The notes beneath the pieces are model-generated. The model saw nothing but the letters and a program-made list of their open reading frames with translations, was not told the DNA's origin and searched no databases. The position numbers were made by a program, and so were the translations under genes. Positions 17,005 to 26,138 of a DNA stretch of 64,000 bases are shown here, in pieces. Source of the DNA: Xanthomarina maritima (GTDB taxonomy: Bacteria > Bacteroidota > Bacteroidia > Flavobacteriales > Flavobacteriaceae); contig NZ_VSFC01000020.1 of assembly GCF_008084905.1 (NCBI RefSeq), forward strand, positions 62,001 to 126,000. The letters are read 5' to 3'. Within the stretch, counting starts at the first letter, position 1, and each line of letters opens with the position of its first letter.

Positions 17005-18600
17005 ATGGGATATTTTAATCAATTAAATAAGTTTTTGACTCAAGCAAAAACTGAAAATTTAAAAACAAAGCATTTTTTATCTGAATATTTAGGAACTAAA
17101 GTAAAAGTTAGTTTTGGTCAAGGAAACATAGCAAGAATTCCTTGGATCTCTTTTTTAATAGAACCAAATACAACTAGTAAAGGTATTTACCCCGTTTATC
17201 TTTATTATAAAGAATTTGACATTCTTATTCTAGCATATGGAGTTAGTGAAACTAATGAACCTGAAATGGAATGGGATATTAAAAATAAAAAAACAATAAA
17301 TGAGTATTTCATAAAAAACTACAATCAAAAACCTGATAGATATGGAACGTCATTCGTATTTAAAGTCTACAACCTATTAGAATCATTAAATAAAAACTTG
17401 ATTGAACAAGATTTAGAACAAATAATTGAACAATATAAACACGCCAAAATTAAAAGTCTAAGAAATGTAAAACCTGTCATGAAGAATTCAGTAGCTTTTT
17501 CTGTTTTAGAATTTATACAAGATTGCAAAAAATCAGGGTTGCTTTATAGTGACAAACTCATTACTCGTTTTATCAGTTCCCTATTAACAAAACCATTTGT
17601 CATTTTAACAGGGCTTTCTGGTTCTGGAAAAACTAAGTTGGCACAAGCTTTTGTGCAATGGATTTGTCAAGAAGAAAATCAGTATCGCATTATTCCAGTA
17701 GGTGCAGATTGGACCAATCGAGAACCTTTGTTAGGATATCCTAATGCTTTAAAACCTGAAGAGTATGTAAAGCCAGATAATGGTGTAATCGACTTGATAA
17801 TGCAAGCAAATTCAAATCCTGAATTGCCTCATTTTCTGATATTAGACGAAATGAATTTGAGCCATGTAGAAAGGTATTTTGCAGATTTTCTTAGTGTTAT
17901 GGAATCGAATGAAGAAATCCCTCTTTTTGCTGAAGGTACTGTGGAAAATGGCGTTCCTTCAAAACTTAAAGTACCATCAAACCTGTTTATTATAGGTACG
18001 GTAAATATTGACGAAACAACAAATATGTTTAGTCCAAAAGTTTTAGATAGAGCAAATACTATAGAGTTTCGTATTAATCATAACGAAATGAAAGGCTTCC
18101 TTGCTGCTGCAAATATTCTCAACATGAAAGCGTTGCTAGGGAAAGGAGCAAATATGGCTCAAGACTTTATTACTCTATCAACTAATAAATCTTTCACTAC
18201 TAATGACAGAGATGAAATTAATAAAACACTTCTTAACTTCTTTGGTGAATTACAAAAAACGGGAGCCGAGTTTGGATATAGAAGTGCTACTGAAATTCTG
18301 AGATTGATTAATCAATTAAGCACTTTAAACAATGAATTAAGATCTTCTGAGAAGATAGATATTGCCATCATGCAAAAGTTACTTCCAAAGCTTCATGGTT
18401 CAAGAAGAAAACTGGCTCCTATTCTGGAAACTTTAGGTGGTTTCTGTGTTAAGGATAGTAAAACTGTCTTAGATAAGTTTAGGAAAGAAGACTTCGATTT
18501 TACAAACGAAGAAGTGTTGTATCCTTTGTCTTTAGAGAAAATTGCAAGAATGTATAAAGGAGCTATAGATAATGGATTTGCAAGTTATGCAGAAGCTTAA
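17005..18600 (+). CDS. McrB-like AAA+ NTPase with DUF3578 N-domain (type IV restriction)
   Basis: 531 residues. Residues about 1-150 resemble the MrcB/DUF3578 N-terminal domain (ARIPWISFLIEPNTTSKGIYPVYLYY), the presumed modified-DNA or ligand sensor. Residues about 185-450 are an McrB-type AAA domain: Walker A GLSGSGKTKLAQAF near 202, Walker B HFLILDEMNLSHVERYF near 278, and sensor segment FIIGTVNIDETTNMFSPK near 330 in the place of the McrB MNTAD-type signature. Such proteins form NTP-driven rings that translocate DNA and drive a McrC-type nuclease. Here the partner starts 4 bases after the stop. The start at 17005 follows an AT-rich leader with a CTCAT-ATT-ATGAG dyad at about 16923-16935. 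Confidence 0.85.
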   Translation: MGYFNQLNKFLTQAKTENLKTKHFLSEYLGTKVKVSFGQGNIARIPWISFLIEPNTTSKGIYPVYLYYKEFDILILAYGVSETNEPEMEWDIKNKKTINEYFIKNYNQKPDRYGTSFVFKVYNLLESLNKNLIEQDLEQIIEQYKHAKIKSLRNVKPVMKNSVAFSVLEFIQDCKKSGLLYSDKLITRFISSLLTKPFVILTGLSGSGKTKLAQAFVQWICQEENQYRIIPVGADWTNREPLLGYPNALKPEEYVKPDNGVIDLIMQANSNPELPHFLILDEMNLSHVERYFADFLSVMESNEEIPLFAEGTVENGVPSKLKVPSNLFIIGTVNIDETTNMFSPKVLDRANTIEFRINHNEMKGFLAAANILNMKALLGKGANMAQDFITLSTNKSFTTNDRDEINKTLLNFFGELQKTGAEFGYRSATEILRLINQLSTLNNELRSSEKIDIAIMQKLLPKLHGSRRKLAPILETLGGFCVKDSKTVLDKFRKEDFDFTNEEVLYPLSLEKIARMYKGAIDNGFASYAEA

Positions 18601-18603
18601 GTA

Positions 18604-20889
18604 ATGAAAGAATTAGTTGAAATAAAAATTAACTTAGACTCTGTTCAAAAAGGATTAAAACTTTGGATTAATTCCAGAAGAAATGGAACCTGTTTTGATG
18701 CTCTTGATACAGCTCTTGAGAATAATGAAGCTCGATTTCAGCTGATTGAAGGATGCTATTATGACTATGAAATTAGTGATGCCCAATTTATGTTAGGAAA
18801 TGTAGGCGAGAATATCATTCAACAACATAAAAGGCATTGTAATATAGGTACCATATCTCCAAATATTTACGTTGGAACACTAGAAATTCCTCTCTTAAAA
18901 AAGGGTAATCAAGAAAAGTGTAATTCAATAGAGTTAGAAGTACAATCTGTTAAATCAGGTTATCGAGATGATTATCGAGATATGCTTGAACTTATCACTG
19001 AGAAATGTACTGATTTACTATTACAGTCTAATTCTCCAGTATCTCATCATTTTGATGTAGACTATTTAAAAGATAGTCAAACGCTTTATCAAAAATTTGC
19101 CTTTATTAAATCTATAATTAGTTCAACAGAATTTAAGGATGCTGTTCATAGGGTAGTCACAGCACCAGTTACAAAATGGTCTGAAACACATGAACAAAAA
19201 GATATTAGAAGTGTAAGAAGATTTTCTAACACAAACATGAAGGAGCTTGTAAAAAGTGGGAAAAGAACTCCCCTTCCCAATCAACATCATTTAAAGAAAT
19301 ATGGGCTTAAAACGCTACCTGAAAGAATTACGAGTGTGCGTAAAACTGATTCTGTTGATACACCCGAAAATCGTTTCATTAAACATGCTTTAGAAACATT
19401 CTTAAAGTTTTGTGCAGATATCAATAAAGCTGCTGCTAAAGATTCAAAACTTGACAAAGAGTCTTCATTATTAATCAATGAATTAGAATCACAGCTACAT
19501 CATACTATTTTTAAAGATATTTCTAGACCAACCACTTTAAAACTTAATAGTCCTATTCTCCAGCGTAAGGAAGGATATAGAGAAATATTAAGAACTTGGT
19601 TGATGTTTGAATTGGCTGCCAAATTAATTTGGAAAGGTGGAGAAGATGTTTATGGAGCTGGTAAAAAAGATATTGCCACACTCTATGAATATTGGCTTTT
19701 CTTTAAATTATTAGACTTGTTTCAAGAACTATTCGAAATAAACCCAAAAGATATTTCTGATTTGATTGAAGAATCTGACAATGGTCTTAATCTTCGAATA
19801 AAACAAGGAAGATTTACGGCATTAAAAGGTGTCTTCGAAACAGACAACAGAAAATTAAACGTTCAATTTAACTATAACCGATCATTTAGTGGCAAGAAAA
19901 AATATCCTGATTCAGGAAGTTGGACAACAACATTAAGACCTGATTACACACTCTCATTCTGGCCATTCGGCATTTCTGAAGGTGAAGCTGAAAAACAAGA
20001 ATTAATCGTGCATGTGCATTTTGATGCTAAATATAAAATAGCCAATCTAACCGATTTTATAGAACAGAATACGGTAAAAGATTTAGATGAAGAAAAAACT
20101 GAAAATAGGAAAGGAATTTATAAAAATGCAGATTTAATAAAAATGCATGCTTATAAAGATGCCATTAGAAGAACTGGTGGTGCCTACGTTTTATATCCAG
20201 GAGATAAATCACTAAACAGAAAAGGATTTCACGAAATTATACCTGGTTTAGGCGCTTTCCCAGTTCGGCCATCAAAAAATGATAGCGGCATTGGTGAACT
20301 TAAGTCTTTCATTCTAGAGGTTATTAAACACTTTGTAAATAGAGCTTCCCAACGTGAAAGAATTGCATTTAGAACTTATGACGTTTATAAGAATAAACCA
20401 AATAAGGAAAATGAAGTAAATGAAGCATTGCCTGAGACCTTTGGTGAGAATCGTAATTTGATACCTGATGAAACATTTGTTCTTGTAGGTTTTTATAAAA
20501 CAGAAAATTTGAATTGGATAATAAAAAGCGGCTTATACAATGCAAGAGCCGATAGTAAAAGAGGTTCTTTAAGATTAGGTCCAGGTGAAGCTGGTGCTAG
20601 ATATTTGCTATTACATTCTACTGGAGAAACAAAAACAAGTCGATTGTTTAAAATTACTGAAACAGGTCCTAGAGTTTTTTCGAAAAAGACATTATTAGAC
20701 AAAGGTTATCCTACTGAACCTTCTCAAGATTATTATTTAGTATACAAAGTTGAAGAGGTTTCAGATGTTGAGTTGCAAAATCAAAAGTGGGACATAACTA
20801 AATTAGACAAACACAAGCAAGGCAGAGGCTCTGGTTTGCCATTTTCCGTGACAATGACAGAGCTTATGAAAGTAAAAGTGAATAATTAG
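18604..20889 (+). CDS. DUF2357 / McrC-like PD-(D/E)XK restriction nuclease
   Basis: 761 residues. The N-terminal half (to about 330) matches the DUF2357 region that in McrC-like partners contacts the McrB ring, including PENRFIKHALETFL near 257. The nuclease domain lies at about 340-580; LRPDYTLSF near 443 followed by VHVHFDAKYK near 475 gives the D...D-x-K core of the PD-(D/E)XK fold. A C-terminal block of about 120 residues (from about 620; FVLVGFYKTENLNWIIKSGLYNAR, then RGSLRLGPGEAGARYLLLH) is not part of plain McrC and I do not recognise it for certain; a PUA/EVE-like recognition domain is possible. With the upstream NTPase it forms a two-gene type IV restriction module aimed at modified DNA. 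Confidence 0.82.
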   Translation: MKELVEIKINLDSVQKGLKLWINSRRNGTCFDALDTALENNEARFQLIEGCYYDYEISDAQFMLGNVGENIIQQHKRHCNIGTISPNIYVGTLEIPLLKKGNQEKCNSIELEVQSVKSGYRDDYRDMLELITEKCTDLLLQSNSPVSHHFDVDYLKDSQTLYQKFAFIKSIISSTEFKDAVHRVVTAPVTKWSETHEQKDIRSVRRFSNTNMKELVKSGKRTPLPNQHHLKKYGLKTLPERITSVRKTDSVDTPENRFIKHALETFLKFCADINKAAAKDSKLDKESSLLINELESQLHHTIFKDISRPTTLKLNSPILQRKEGYREILRTWLMFELAAKLIWKGGEDVYGAGKKDIATLYEYWLFFKLLDLFQELFEINPKDISDLIEESDNGLNLRIKQGRFTALKGVFETDNRKLNVQFNYNRSFSGKKKYPDSGSWTTTLRPDYTLSFWPFGISEGEAEKQELIVHVHFDAKYKIANLTDFIEQNTVKDLDEEKTENRKGIYKNADLIKMHAYKDAIRRTGGAYVLYPGDKSLNRKGFHEIIPGLGAFPVRPSKNDSGIGELKSFILEVIKHFVNRASQRERIAFRTYDVYKNKPNKENEVNEALPETFGENRNLIPDETFVLVGFYKTENLNWIIKSGLYNARADSKRGSLRLGPGEAGARYLLLHSTGETKTSRLFKITETGPRVFSKKTLLDKGYPTEPSQDYYLVYKVEEVSDVELQNQKWDITKLDKHKQGRGSGLPFSVTMTELMKVKVNN

Positions 20890-20988
20890 TCAACAAATTA
20901 TTAAATATAGTTGTATAGTTATATTAGGATTTATTTATTAATCTGTATAGCTATTTTATAACGGGTCATTTTTTATGCCTATCCAATA

Positions 20989-21037
20989 GCTTCCTTATGG
21001 CTTTCCCATACCTTTCCTATACCTTTCCTATGGAAGC
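20989..21037. repeat. Pyrimidine-rich 11-bp tandem units within an inverted repeat
   Basis: GCTTCC (20989-20994) and GGAAGC (21032-21037) flank three to four near-identical 11-base units of the form CTTTCCTATAC. No coding potential is seen. It is part of the 456-base gene-free stretch 20890-21345 between the restriction genes and tRNA-Tyr. Function unknown. Confidence 0.55.
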
Positions 21038-21122
21038 CAGCGTTTTTTCCTACAAATTAAAACACTTAAAAAACATGCATATTGAGAAATCCTGTTTTAC
21101 TTAATGCCATTTTATAAATATG

Positions 21123-21290
21123 CTTGTGAGTGAAAAAGAGGATGAACTGCGTTGATTCTGCTAAACACTTTTGGAAATTGAAAAATCAAACGGCTCTCGC
21201 AGTTTGTTTTTAGTTATATAAAATAGACTTGTGAGTAAAAGAAGGATTAACTCCGTTGATCCTGCAAAGCGACGCTTTGAAAATACAAAA
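21123..21290. repeat. Two degenerate direct repeats on the 3' side of tRNA-Tyr
   Basis: Copy A starts at about 21123 (CTTGTGAGTGAAAAAGAGGA) and copy B at about 21229 (CTTGTGAGTAAAAGAAGGAT). They match over about 40 bases through GTTGATTCTGC / GTTGATCCTGC. Each is paired on its right side with a terminator-like hairpin: CAAAC/GTTTG at about 21187-21206 for A, and the tRNA terminator for B. This suggests duplication of the tRNA downstream flank. Confidence 0.55.
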
Positions 21291-21297
21291 AAACACA

Positions 21298-21337
21298 AAA
21301 CAAAAAAGCAAGCTTTATGTTTTGCTTGCTTTTTGTA
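21298..21337 (-). terminator. Terminator of tRNA-Tyr
   Basis: CAAAAAAGCAAGC (21301-21313) pairs with GCTTGCTTTTTG (21324-21335). Read on the minus strand the hairpin ends in a T run and lies 9 bases beyond the tRNA 3' end. Confidence 0.75.
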
Positions 21338-21345
21338 TTTATTCG

Positions 21346-21427
<82 letters not shown>

Positions 21428-21502
21428 AAAACCGAGTACAAATATATTATAGTTTTTAAATTATTTTACTAAAAACACTCACTTTTTTAATCTTAAAACA
21501 CA

Positions 21503-21545
21503 AAAAACTCATAATGATATATTTAGTTTTTCATTATGAGTTTTT
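21503..21545. terminator. Terminator between the M28 peptidase gene and tRNA-Tyr
   Basis: AAAAACTCATAATGA (21503-21517) pairs perfectly with TCATTATGAGTTTTT (21531-21545). Its position past the stop at 21627 suits termination of the minus-strand peptidase gene before the tRNA promoter. Confidence 0.8.
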
Positions 21546-21626
21546 AATAGTAATTTAAAAGTTCTCGATACAATTTTTTTTTCAAAAAAAATCACTCGAA
21601 CTGACTATGTTCAGATTTTTTGGATT

Positions 21627-23183
21627 CTAATCCAATCCTCCTCTACGTTCTGGCGAACGTGGTTCTGGCCAAATACGTTGTTCTCCTGTTCTAGAATCTA
21701 CTGGTAAAACAATTTTTTCTGTTGAAGTTCTGTTTGGATCTTCGCAGGCCATGTACACCAAAATAGCTGTTAAAATAGCATTGCTTCTTACATCGTCAAA
21801 CACAATTTTATCGTAGGTATCTCTGTTGGTATGCCACGTATAATTCCAATAAGACCAACTTAAAGAACTTAAATTAAAAGCTGGTGCACCTGCTGCTAAA
21901 AACGAAGCATTATCAGAGCCTCCTCCACTTGGAGAACCAGGAAAATGGGTTTCAATATGTTGGGTAATGTCTTTTGGAACGGCTTCTAACCATCTAGATA
22001 AATACTCGTAAGAATGTAAAAATCCGGCTCCTGAAAGATTCACCACACGTCCTGTACCGTTATCCTGATTGAACATGGCTTGCGTGTTGTTTACAATCTC
22101 TGGATGATCTTCCACAAACGCTCTAGACCCATTTAATCCTTGCTCCTCACTTCCCCAATGTCCAACTAAAATAGTACGCTTTGGGTTTGGATATACTTTT
22201 TTAAGGATACGCATAGCTTCCATCATCACTAAGGTTCCTGTGCCATTATCTGTGGCTCCTGTGCCTCCATCCCAAGAATCGAAATGTGCTGAAAGTACCA
22301 CATACTCATCTGGTTTCTCAGAACCTTTTATTTCTGCAATGGTATTATAGGTTGGTGCAACACCTAAATCTTTAGATTCCGCTACAATCTTAACCACAGG
22401 TTTGTTACCATACTCTACCAATCTGTATAACATGGTATAATCTTCCAACTCCATATCTACCGTTGGAATGTTTTTCGTTCTCGAACTGAATATCTTATTT
22501 GAGCCAAAAGCTTTGGACCAATAAGATGAAATGATTCCAGCTGCTCCAGCTTCTTCTAAGGCTTGACTAATTTCGCGTCTGCCATAACCTGTACGTTCCA
22601 TGTTTTCTCGCCATTCTTTTTCTAAAGAGTCTCTTTCTTTCTTCATTTTTTCGAAAGACTCTTCAGTTGCAAATTCTTCCCAGTTATAATCTGGACGACC
22701 TGTAGGTTGATACATAGACGTCATTACAAATTTGCCTTTTACACTTTTCATCCAGCTTTGAAATGCTAAAGAATCTTTTATGGTTGGGATAGTTACTACT
22801 TGAGCAGTTACACCTTTTGGTCCAGTACTAGGGTTCCATGCTAACTGCATGCCATCTAAAGTTTGCACTCGTGGCTCTAGCATGTCAATATGTGTGATGC
22901 CTCTTTCCCAAGCTTTCCATTCTCCCCATTGTTCATTTCTTGCTGAAATGCCCCATTTGGTATATTTAGCTACAGCCCAATCGTTAGCTTGTTGCATTTG
23001 TGGCGTCCCAACTAATCGTGGTCCAATAACATCTAATAATTCGTGAGCTAGAATCTCTAATTGCGAATTGTTTGTGGCTTCGTCAATAATGTTTTTTACT
23101 ACTGGATCTTGCTCTTGTGCTTGAAAACTGTAATTTGTAAGTAGAAGGACAGATACTAAGAATAATTTGAAAATCTTTTTCAT
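21627..23183 (-). CDS. M28-family secreted metallopeptidase
   Basis: 518 residues with a Sec signal peptide (MKKIFKLFLVSVLLLTNYSFQAQ). The zinc-peptidase domain (about 285-490) shows VVLSAHFDSWDGGTGATDN with metal-binding His and Asp, WGSEEQGLNGS with the catalytic Glu pair, and SPSGGGSDNASF with further ligands. An insert region at about 130-240 matches the PA-type domain common in this family. It is predicted to be an exported or periplasmic aminopeptidase or carboxypeptidase acting on short peptides; the exact specificity cannot be read from the sequence. It stands alone between a terminator and a structured repeat, with no obvious operon partner. Confidence 0.88.
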   Translation of the reverse strand: MKKIFKLFLVSVLLLTNYSFQAQEQDPVVKNIIDEATNNSQLEILAHELLDVIGPRLVGTPQMQQANDWAVAKYTKWGISARNEQWGEWKAWERGITHIDMLEPRVQTLDGMQLAWNPSTGPKGVTAQVVTIPTIKDSLAFQSWMKSVKGKFVMTSMYQPTGRPDYNWEEFATEESFEKMKKERDSLEKEWRENMERTGYGRREISQALEEAGAAGIISSYWSKAFGSNKIFSSRTKNIPTVDMELEDYTMLYRLVEYGNKPVVKIVAESKDLGVAPTYNTIAEIKGSEKPDEYVVLSAHFDSWDGGTGATDNGTGTLVMMEAMRILKKVYPNPKRTILVGHWGSEEQGLNGSRAFVEDHPEIVNNTQAMFNQDNGTGRVVNLSGAGFLHSYEYLSRWLEAVPKDITQHIETHFPGSPSGGGSDNASFLAAGAPAFNLSSLSWSYWNYTWHTNRDTYDKIVFDDVRSNAILTAILVYMACEDPNRTSTEKIVLPVDSRTGEQRIWPEPRSPERRGGLD

Positions 23184-23266
23184 ATCTAATTGGTTTGGTT
23201 TAATTTTTTAGTTAAACAAAATACAAATTATTCTACAATAAATCCATTTCAAATTGAAATGGTTTT

Positions 23267-23371
23267 GCGTTAAGGATGGAAGCAGTGGATTGAGCTCTTT
23301 TTGTGACTATAGCCACAAAAAAGCGAGTGCTGAAAGCCTGACTTTTGGGTTAATAAACCCAAAAGAAACGC
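23267..23371 (+). repeat. Structured three-way-junction element (dispersed-repeat type)
   Basis: Closing stem GCGTT (23267-23271) with AACGC (23367-23371). Hairpin 1 is CTTTTTGTG (23297-23305) with CACAAAAAAG (23314-23323), one bulge. Hairpin 2 is a perfect 10-bp stem CTTTTGGGTT/AACCCAAAAG (23342-23351 with 23356-23365). Single-stranded joints read AAGGATGGAAGC and CGAGTGCTGAAAGCCTGA. I recall similar GCGTTA-GGAT-GAAGC...AACGC blocks between genes of other Bacteroidota. It fills the gap between the M28 peptidase and beta-barrel genes; strand is arbitrary. Confidence 0.65.
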
Positions 23372-23378
23372 CATAATT

Positions 23379-26084
23379 TTAAAGCGAATAAATAGCTCTA
23401 ACTGTAAGGTATCTTGGCTGAATAAAATATTCTGTTGTGCTTACCGAAATATTACTTGTGTTACTTTGACTTTGCGATTGGGTGTTTAACAGGTTAGTTG
23501 CTTTAAGTTCAAATTCCCATTTGGCATCTTTATCTTTCCTGTATGCTAAGGATGCGTCCCAGAAATCGAAGGTGTTTATGGTTCTGTCTTCATCGCTAAA
23601 ATTATTATAAGCATAAGATGTTCTAAAAGTTACACTGTCCCAAATTAATGCATCGAATTCAATACTTGGCGCTTTGGTATAAAACTTACTTCTACCTGAG
23701 CCTTGGTCGTTATCTTGAATGGTGTATCGATATGCTACTTCTACATTTGGAGCTTTTTTAAAGTTGGTTCTTAATTCGGCTCCATAGATTTGCGAATAGT
23801 TTTCGTTTACAGAAGGTGTGTTTTGAATAAACTGATTAAATTTTGTATAAGTGAAATTCCCATTTAAAGTTCCTCTAAACTTCCCAAAAGACCTTTGAAA
23901 TTTACCACTTGCAGAAAGTGACTCGTCTGCATAACTAGAATTAAAAGGCGAACTTTCTCTAATAACACTTTCGAAATTGGTGATATTTCTAATTTGATCG
24001 ATGCTTTTTCTATAATTTACATTAGCAAATACATTGGTATAATTAAACATATTAAAACTAAAATAGGTTAGATTAACATTGTGTGCCGTTGCATTTTCCA
24101 GTTCTGGATTTCCATAGAAATACGAATTGTAATTATTCATTACATAGCCACGAGCAAAATTTGTAACATCTGTAAATTGTGTCTGCATGGTATAATTGAA
24201 GATTAACTGTTCACTTTTTTTCAATTGAATTCTAGCATCGAAATCTGGTAAGATTCTAAAGAAATTATCTTTATACTTGTCTCCAAATTGCGTGTTATTG
24301 ACATGATAGGCATGTGCTGAAAGTCCTGGAGTAAGTGTGAATTTACCTAGTTTTACAGTGTAATGAAGTCCCAAATACAAGTCTGTAAAATTGTAGCTAA
24401 TATCATTTGTTGCCAAGCCATTATTTTCTGTTGGTGTTGGATAAAATTCTGAACCATCATCTAAAAATTGAAATAATTCAGACGTAAATTTTTGATTGCT
24501 ATATATGGTTCCTAATGTAACATTGATATTACTCTTATTATTTAACACATTCCAATAATCTATTTTTCCATCTAACTGATTTGATTTAACACGCTTATCT
24601 TGAGCTACATTGTAATTTGATTGTGTGGTATCATAACCAATAACATCTGCAACAGTATTGTAGTTGTCTTTATCTTCCAATATGGCGTTATAAAAAGGGT
24701 CTTCGTCTTGAATTAAGGATTGTATTTCTAATGAAAAAATATTGCTTTCGTCTAAGGTATAATAATAATTAAGGCTTTGTTTAACACTAAATGGACTGGA
24801 TTCTTCATTAATATCTGTATTCCCTAAAACTGAAGAAAACACATTTTGTTCTTGCGATTCTTTTGAAAATCGTCCCAACACATCATAATCTAACTGATTG
24901 TTACTATTAGGCTTGTTTTTAACACTAAGTTTAACCAAACCTAAATCACTTCGTTGTATGGTATTACTTTGGGTTGTCTCGTCAGGAATACCTAATTCTG
25001 GGTCAGTATAAACAATTTCATCGTATTCTTGTAATTCGTTTTTACTATTTGAATAGATGGCAAAACCACTAATATCTAGTGTTTCTTTAGGTGAATAACT
25101 AAAATTGGTTGCACCAAAATTAGAGACAATGCTTTTGGCTCTATTATTTTGAAGCGTTAAAAAACCCAAATCGTTATTACCTAAATCGATACTTGTACCA
25201 CTTTTACGACTTGGCATTCTAAAACCTCCGGAAAAATTAAAATAATCTCTACGTGTAAAAGCCAATTCACCAATATTATTCATGTCACCAATAACATTGA
25301 TGCTTAATTTTGGACTGTAATAAAAGAGTTTAGGCTGAACTAAATACAAACCTTCATCGGTTGTTGCACCTCCTCCAGCTGTGACTGTACCAAACCAAAA
25401 GTTTTCTTTCCCTTCTTTAAGTTTAATATTAATAGCCACATTGTCTTGATTGTTTGTCACAGAACTTAACTGACTTATTTCTGAATAATTTTTTAAAACT
25501 TGAACCTTATCAACTGCATTCGATGGAATATTTTTGGAAGCTAATTTAGAGTCGCCATCAAAGAAATCTTTTCCATCGACCATAACTTTAGACACTTTTT
25601 TCCCTTCAACTTCTATTTCGCCATCATCATTTATTTCAACTCCTGGCAATTTTTTAAGTACATCTTCTAGTTTCCTTTCGGTACCATCTTTAAAAGAATC
25701 TGCATTGTAAACAATGGTGTCTCCTTTTATAGTTACAGGCATTTCGTAAGTAAGTTCTACTTCATCTAAAGCATTATCGTTTTGAAGCATAAAGTCTTTT
25801 GAAATATTTTCGGTGGTAGTTTCAATAAGTTCATCGGCCGATTTCATCCCAATATAACTCACTTGAATTTTATATTTTGAATTGTTTTCTAGAGTTAGTT
25901 TGTATCTACCAATATCGTTAGTAATGCCATAAGCATCCATATTATTGGTTTCCTGATTTATGGCTACTATATTGGCTAGTTCTAAGGGGTTCCCAATGCT
26001 ATCTTTAACGATACCTTCAATTTTTACTTGGGCAAAAGTAGAACAAACCACTAATATAAAAAGTAGCGTTATTTTATTCTTCAT
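23379..26084 (-). CDS. Outer-membrane beta-barrel protein with carboxypeptidase-like plug (OMP_b-brl family)
   Basis: 901 residues with a signal peptide (MKNKITLLFILVVCSTFAQ). Residues about 20-105 are a carboxypeptidase-regulatory-like repeat (VKIEGIVKDSIGNPLELANI). About 115-225 form a TonB-plug-like domain (LKKLPGVEINDDGEIEVEGKKVSKVMVDGK). The rest is a barrel of alternating strands ending in the aromatic-rich YLTVRAIYSL. This is the SusC-unlike, TonB-dependent-receptor-like family that co-occurs with GLPGLI proteins in Flavobacteria, and the GLPGLI gene lies directly upstream (54 bases). Likely substrate import or surface export; the ligand is unknown. Confidence 0.87.
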   Translation of the reverse strand: MKNKITLLFILVVCSTFAQVKIEGIVKDSIGNPLELANIVAINQETNNMDAYGITNDIGRYKLTLENNSKYKIQVSYIGMKSADELIETTTENISKDFMLQNDNALDEVELTYEMPVTIKGDTIVYNADSFKDGTERKLEDVLKKLPGVEINDDGEIEVEGKKVSKVMVDGKDFFDGDSKLASKNIPSNAVDKVQVLKNYSEISQLSSVTNNQDNVAINIKLKEGKENFWFGTVTAGGGATTDEGLYLVQPKLFYYSPKLSINVIGDMNNIGELAFTRRDYFNFSGGFRMPSRKSGTSIDLGNNDLGFLTLQNNRAKSIVSNFGATNFSYSPKETLDISGFAIYSNSKNELQEYDEIVYTDPELGIPDETTQSNTIQRSDLGLVKLSVKNKPNSNNQLDYDVLGRFSKESQEQNVFSSVLGNTDINEESSPFSVKQSLNYYYTLDESNIFSLEIQSLIQDEDPFYNAILEDKDNYNTVADVIGYDTTQSNYNVAQDKRVKSNQLDGKIDYWNVLNNKSNINVTLGTIYSNQKFTSELFQFLDDGSEFYPTPTENNGLATNDISYNFTDLYLGLHYTVKLGKFTLTPGLSAHAYHVNNTQFGDKYKDNFFRILPDFDARIQLKKSEQLIFNYTMQTQFTDVTNFARGYVMNNYNSYFYGNPELENATAHNVNLTYFSFNMFNYTNVFANVNYRKSIDQIRNITNFESVIRESSPFNSSYADESLSASGKFQRSFGKFRGTLNGNFTYTKFNQFIQNTPSVNENYSQIYGAELRTNFKKAPNVEVAYRYTIQDNDQGSGRSKFYTKAPSIEFDALIWDSVTFRTSYAYNNFSDEDRTINTFDFWDASLAYRKDKDAKWEFELKATNLLNTQSQSQSNTSNISVSTTEYFIQPRYLTVRAIYSL

Positions 26085-26138
26085 TTAGAATATTTTGATT
26101 GATTTTTAAATAGTTAGAAATTAATGACCTCTACCTGT

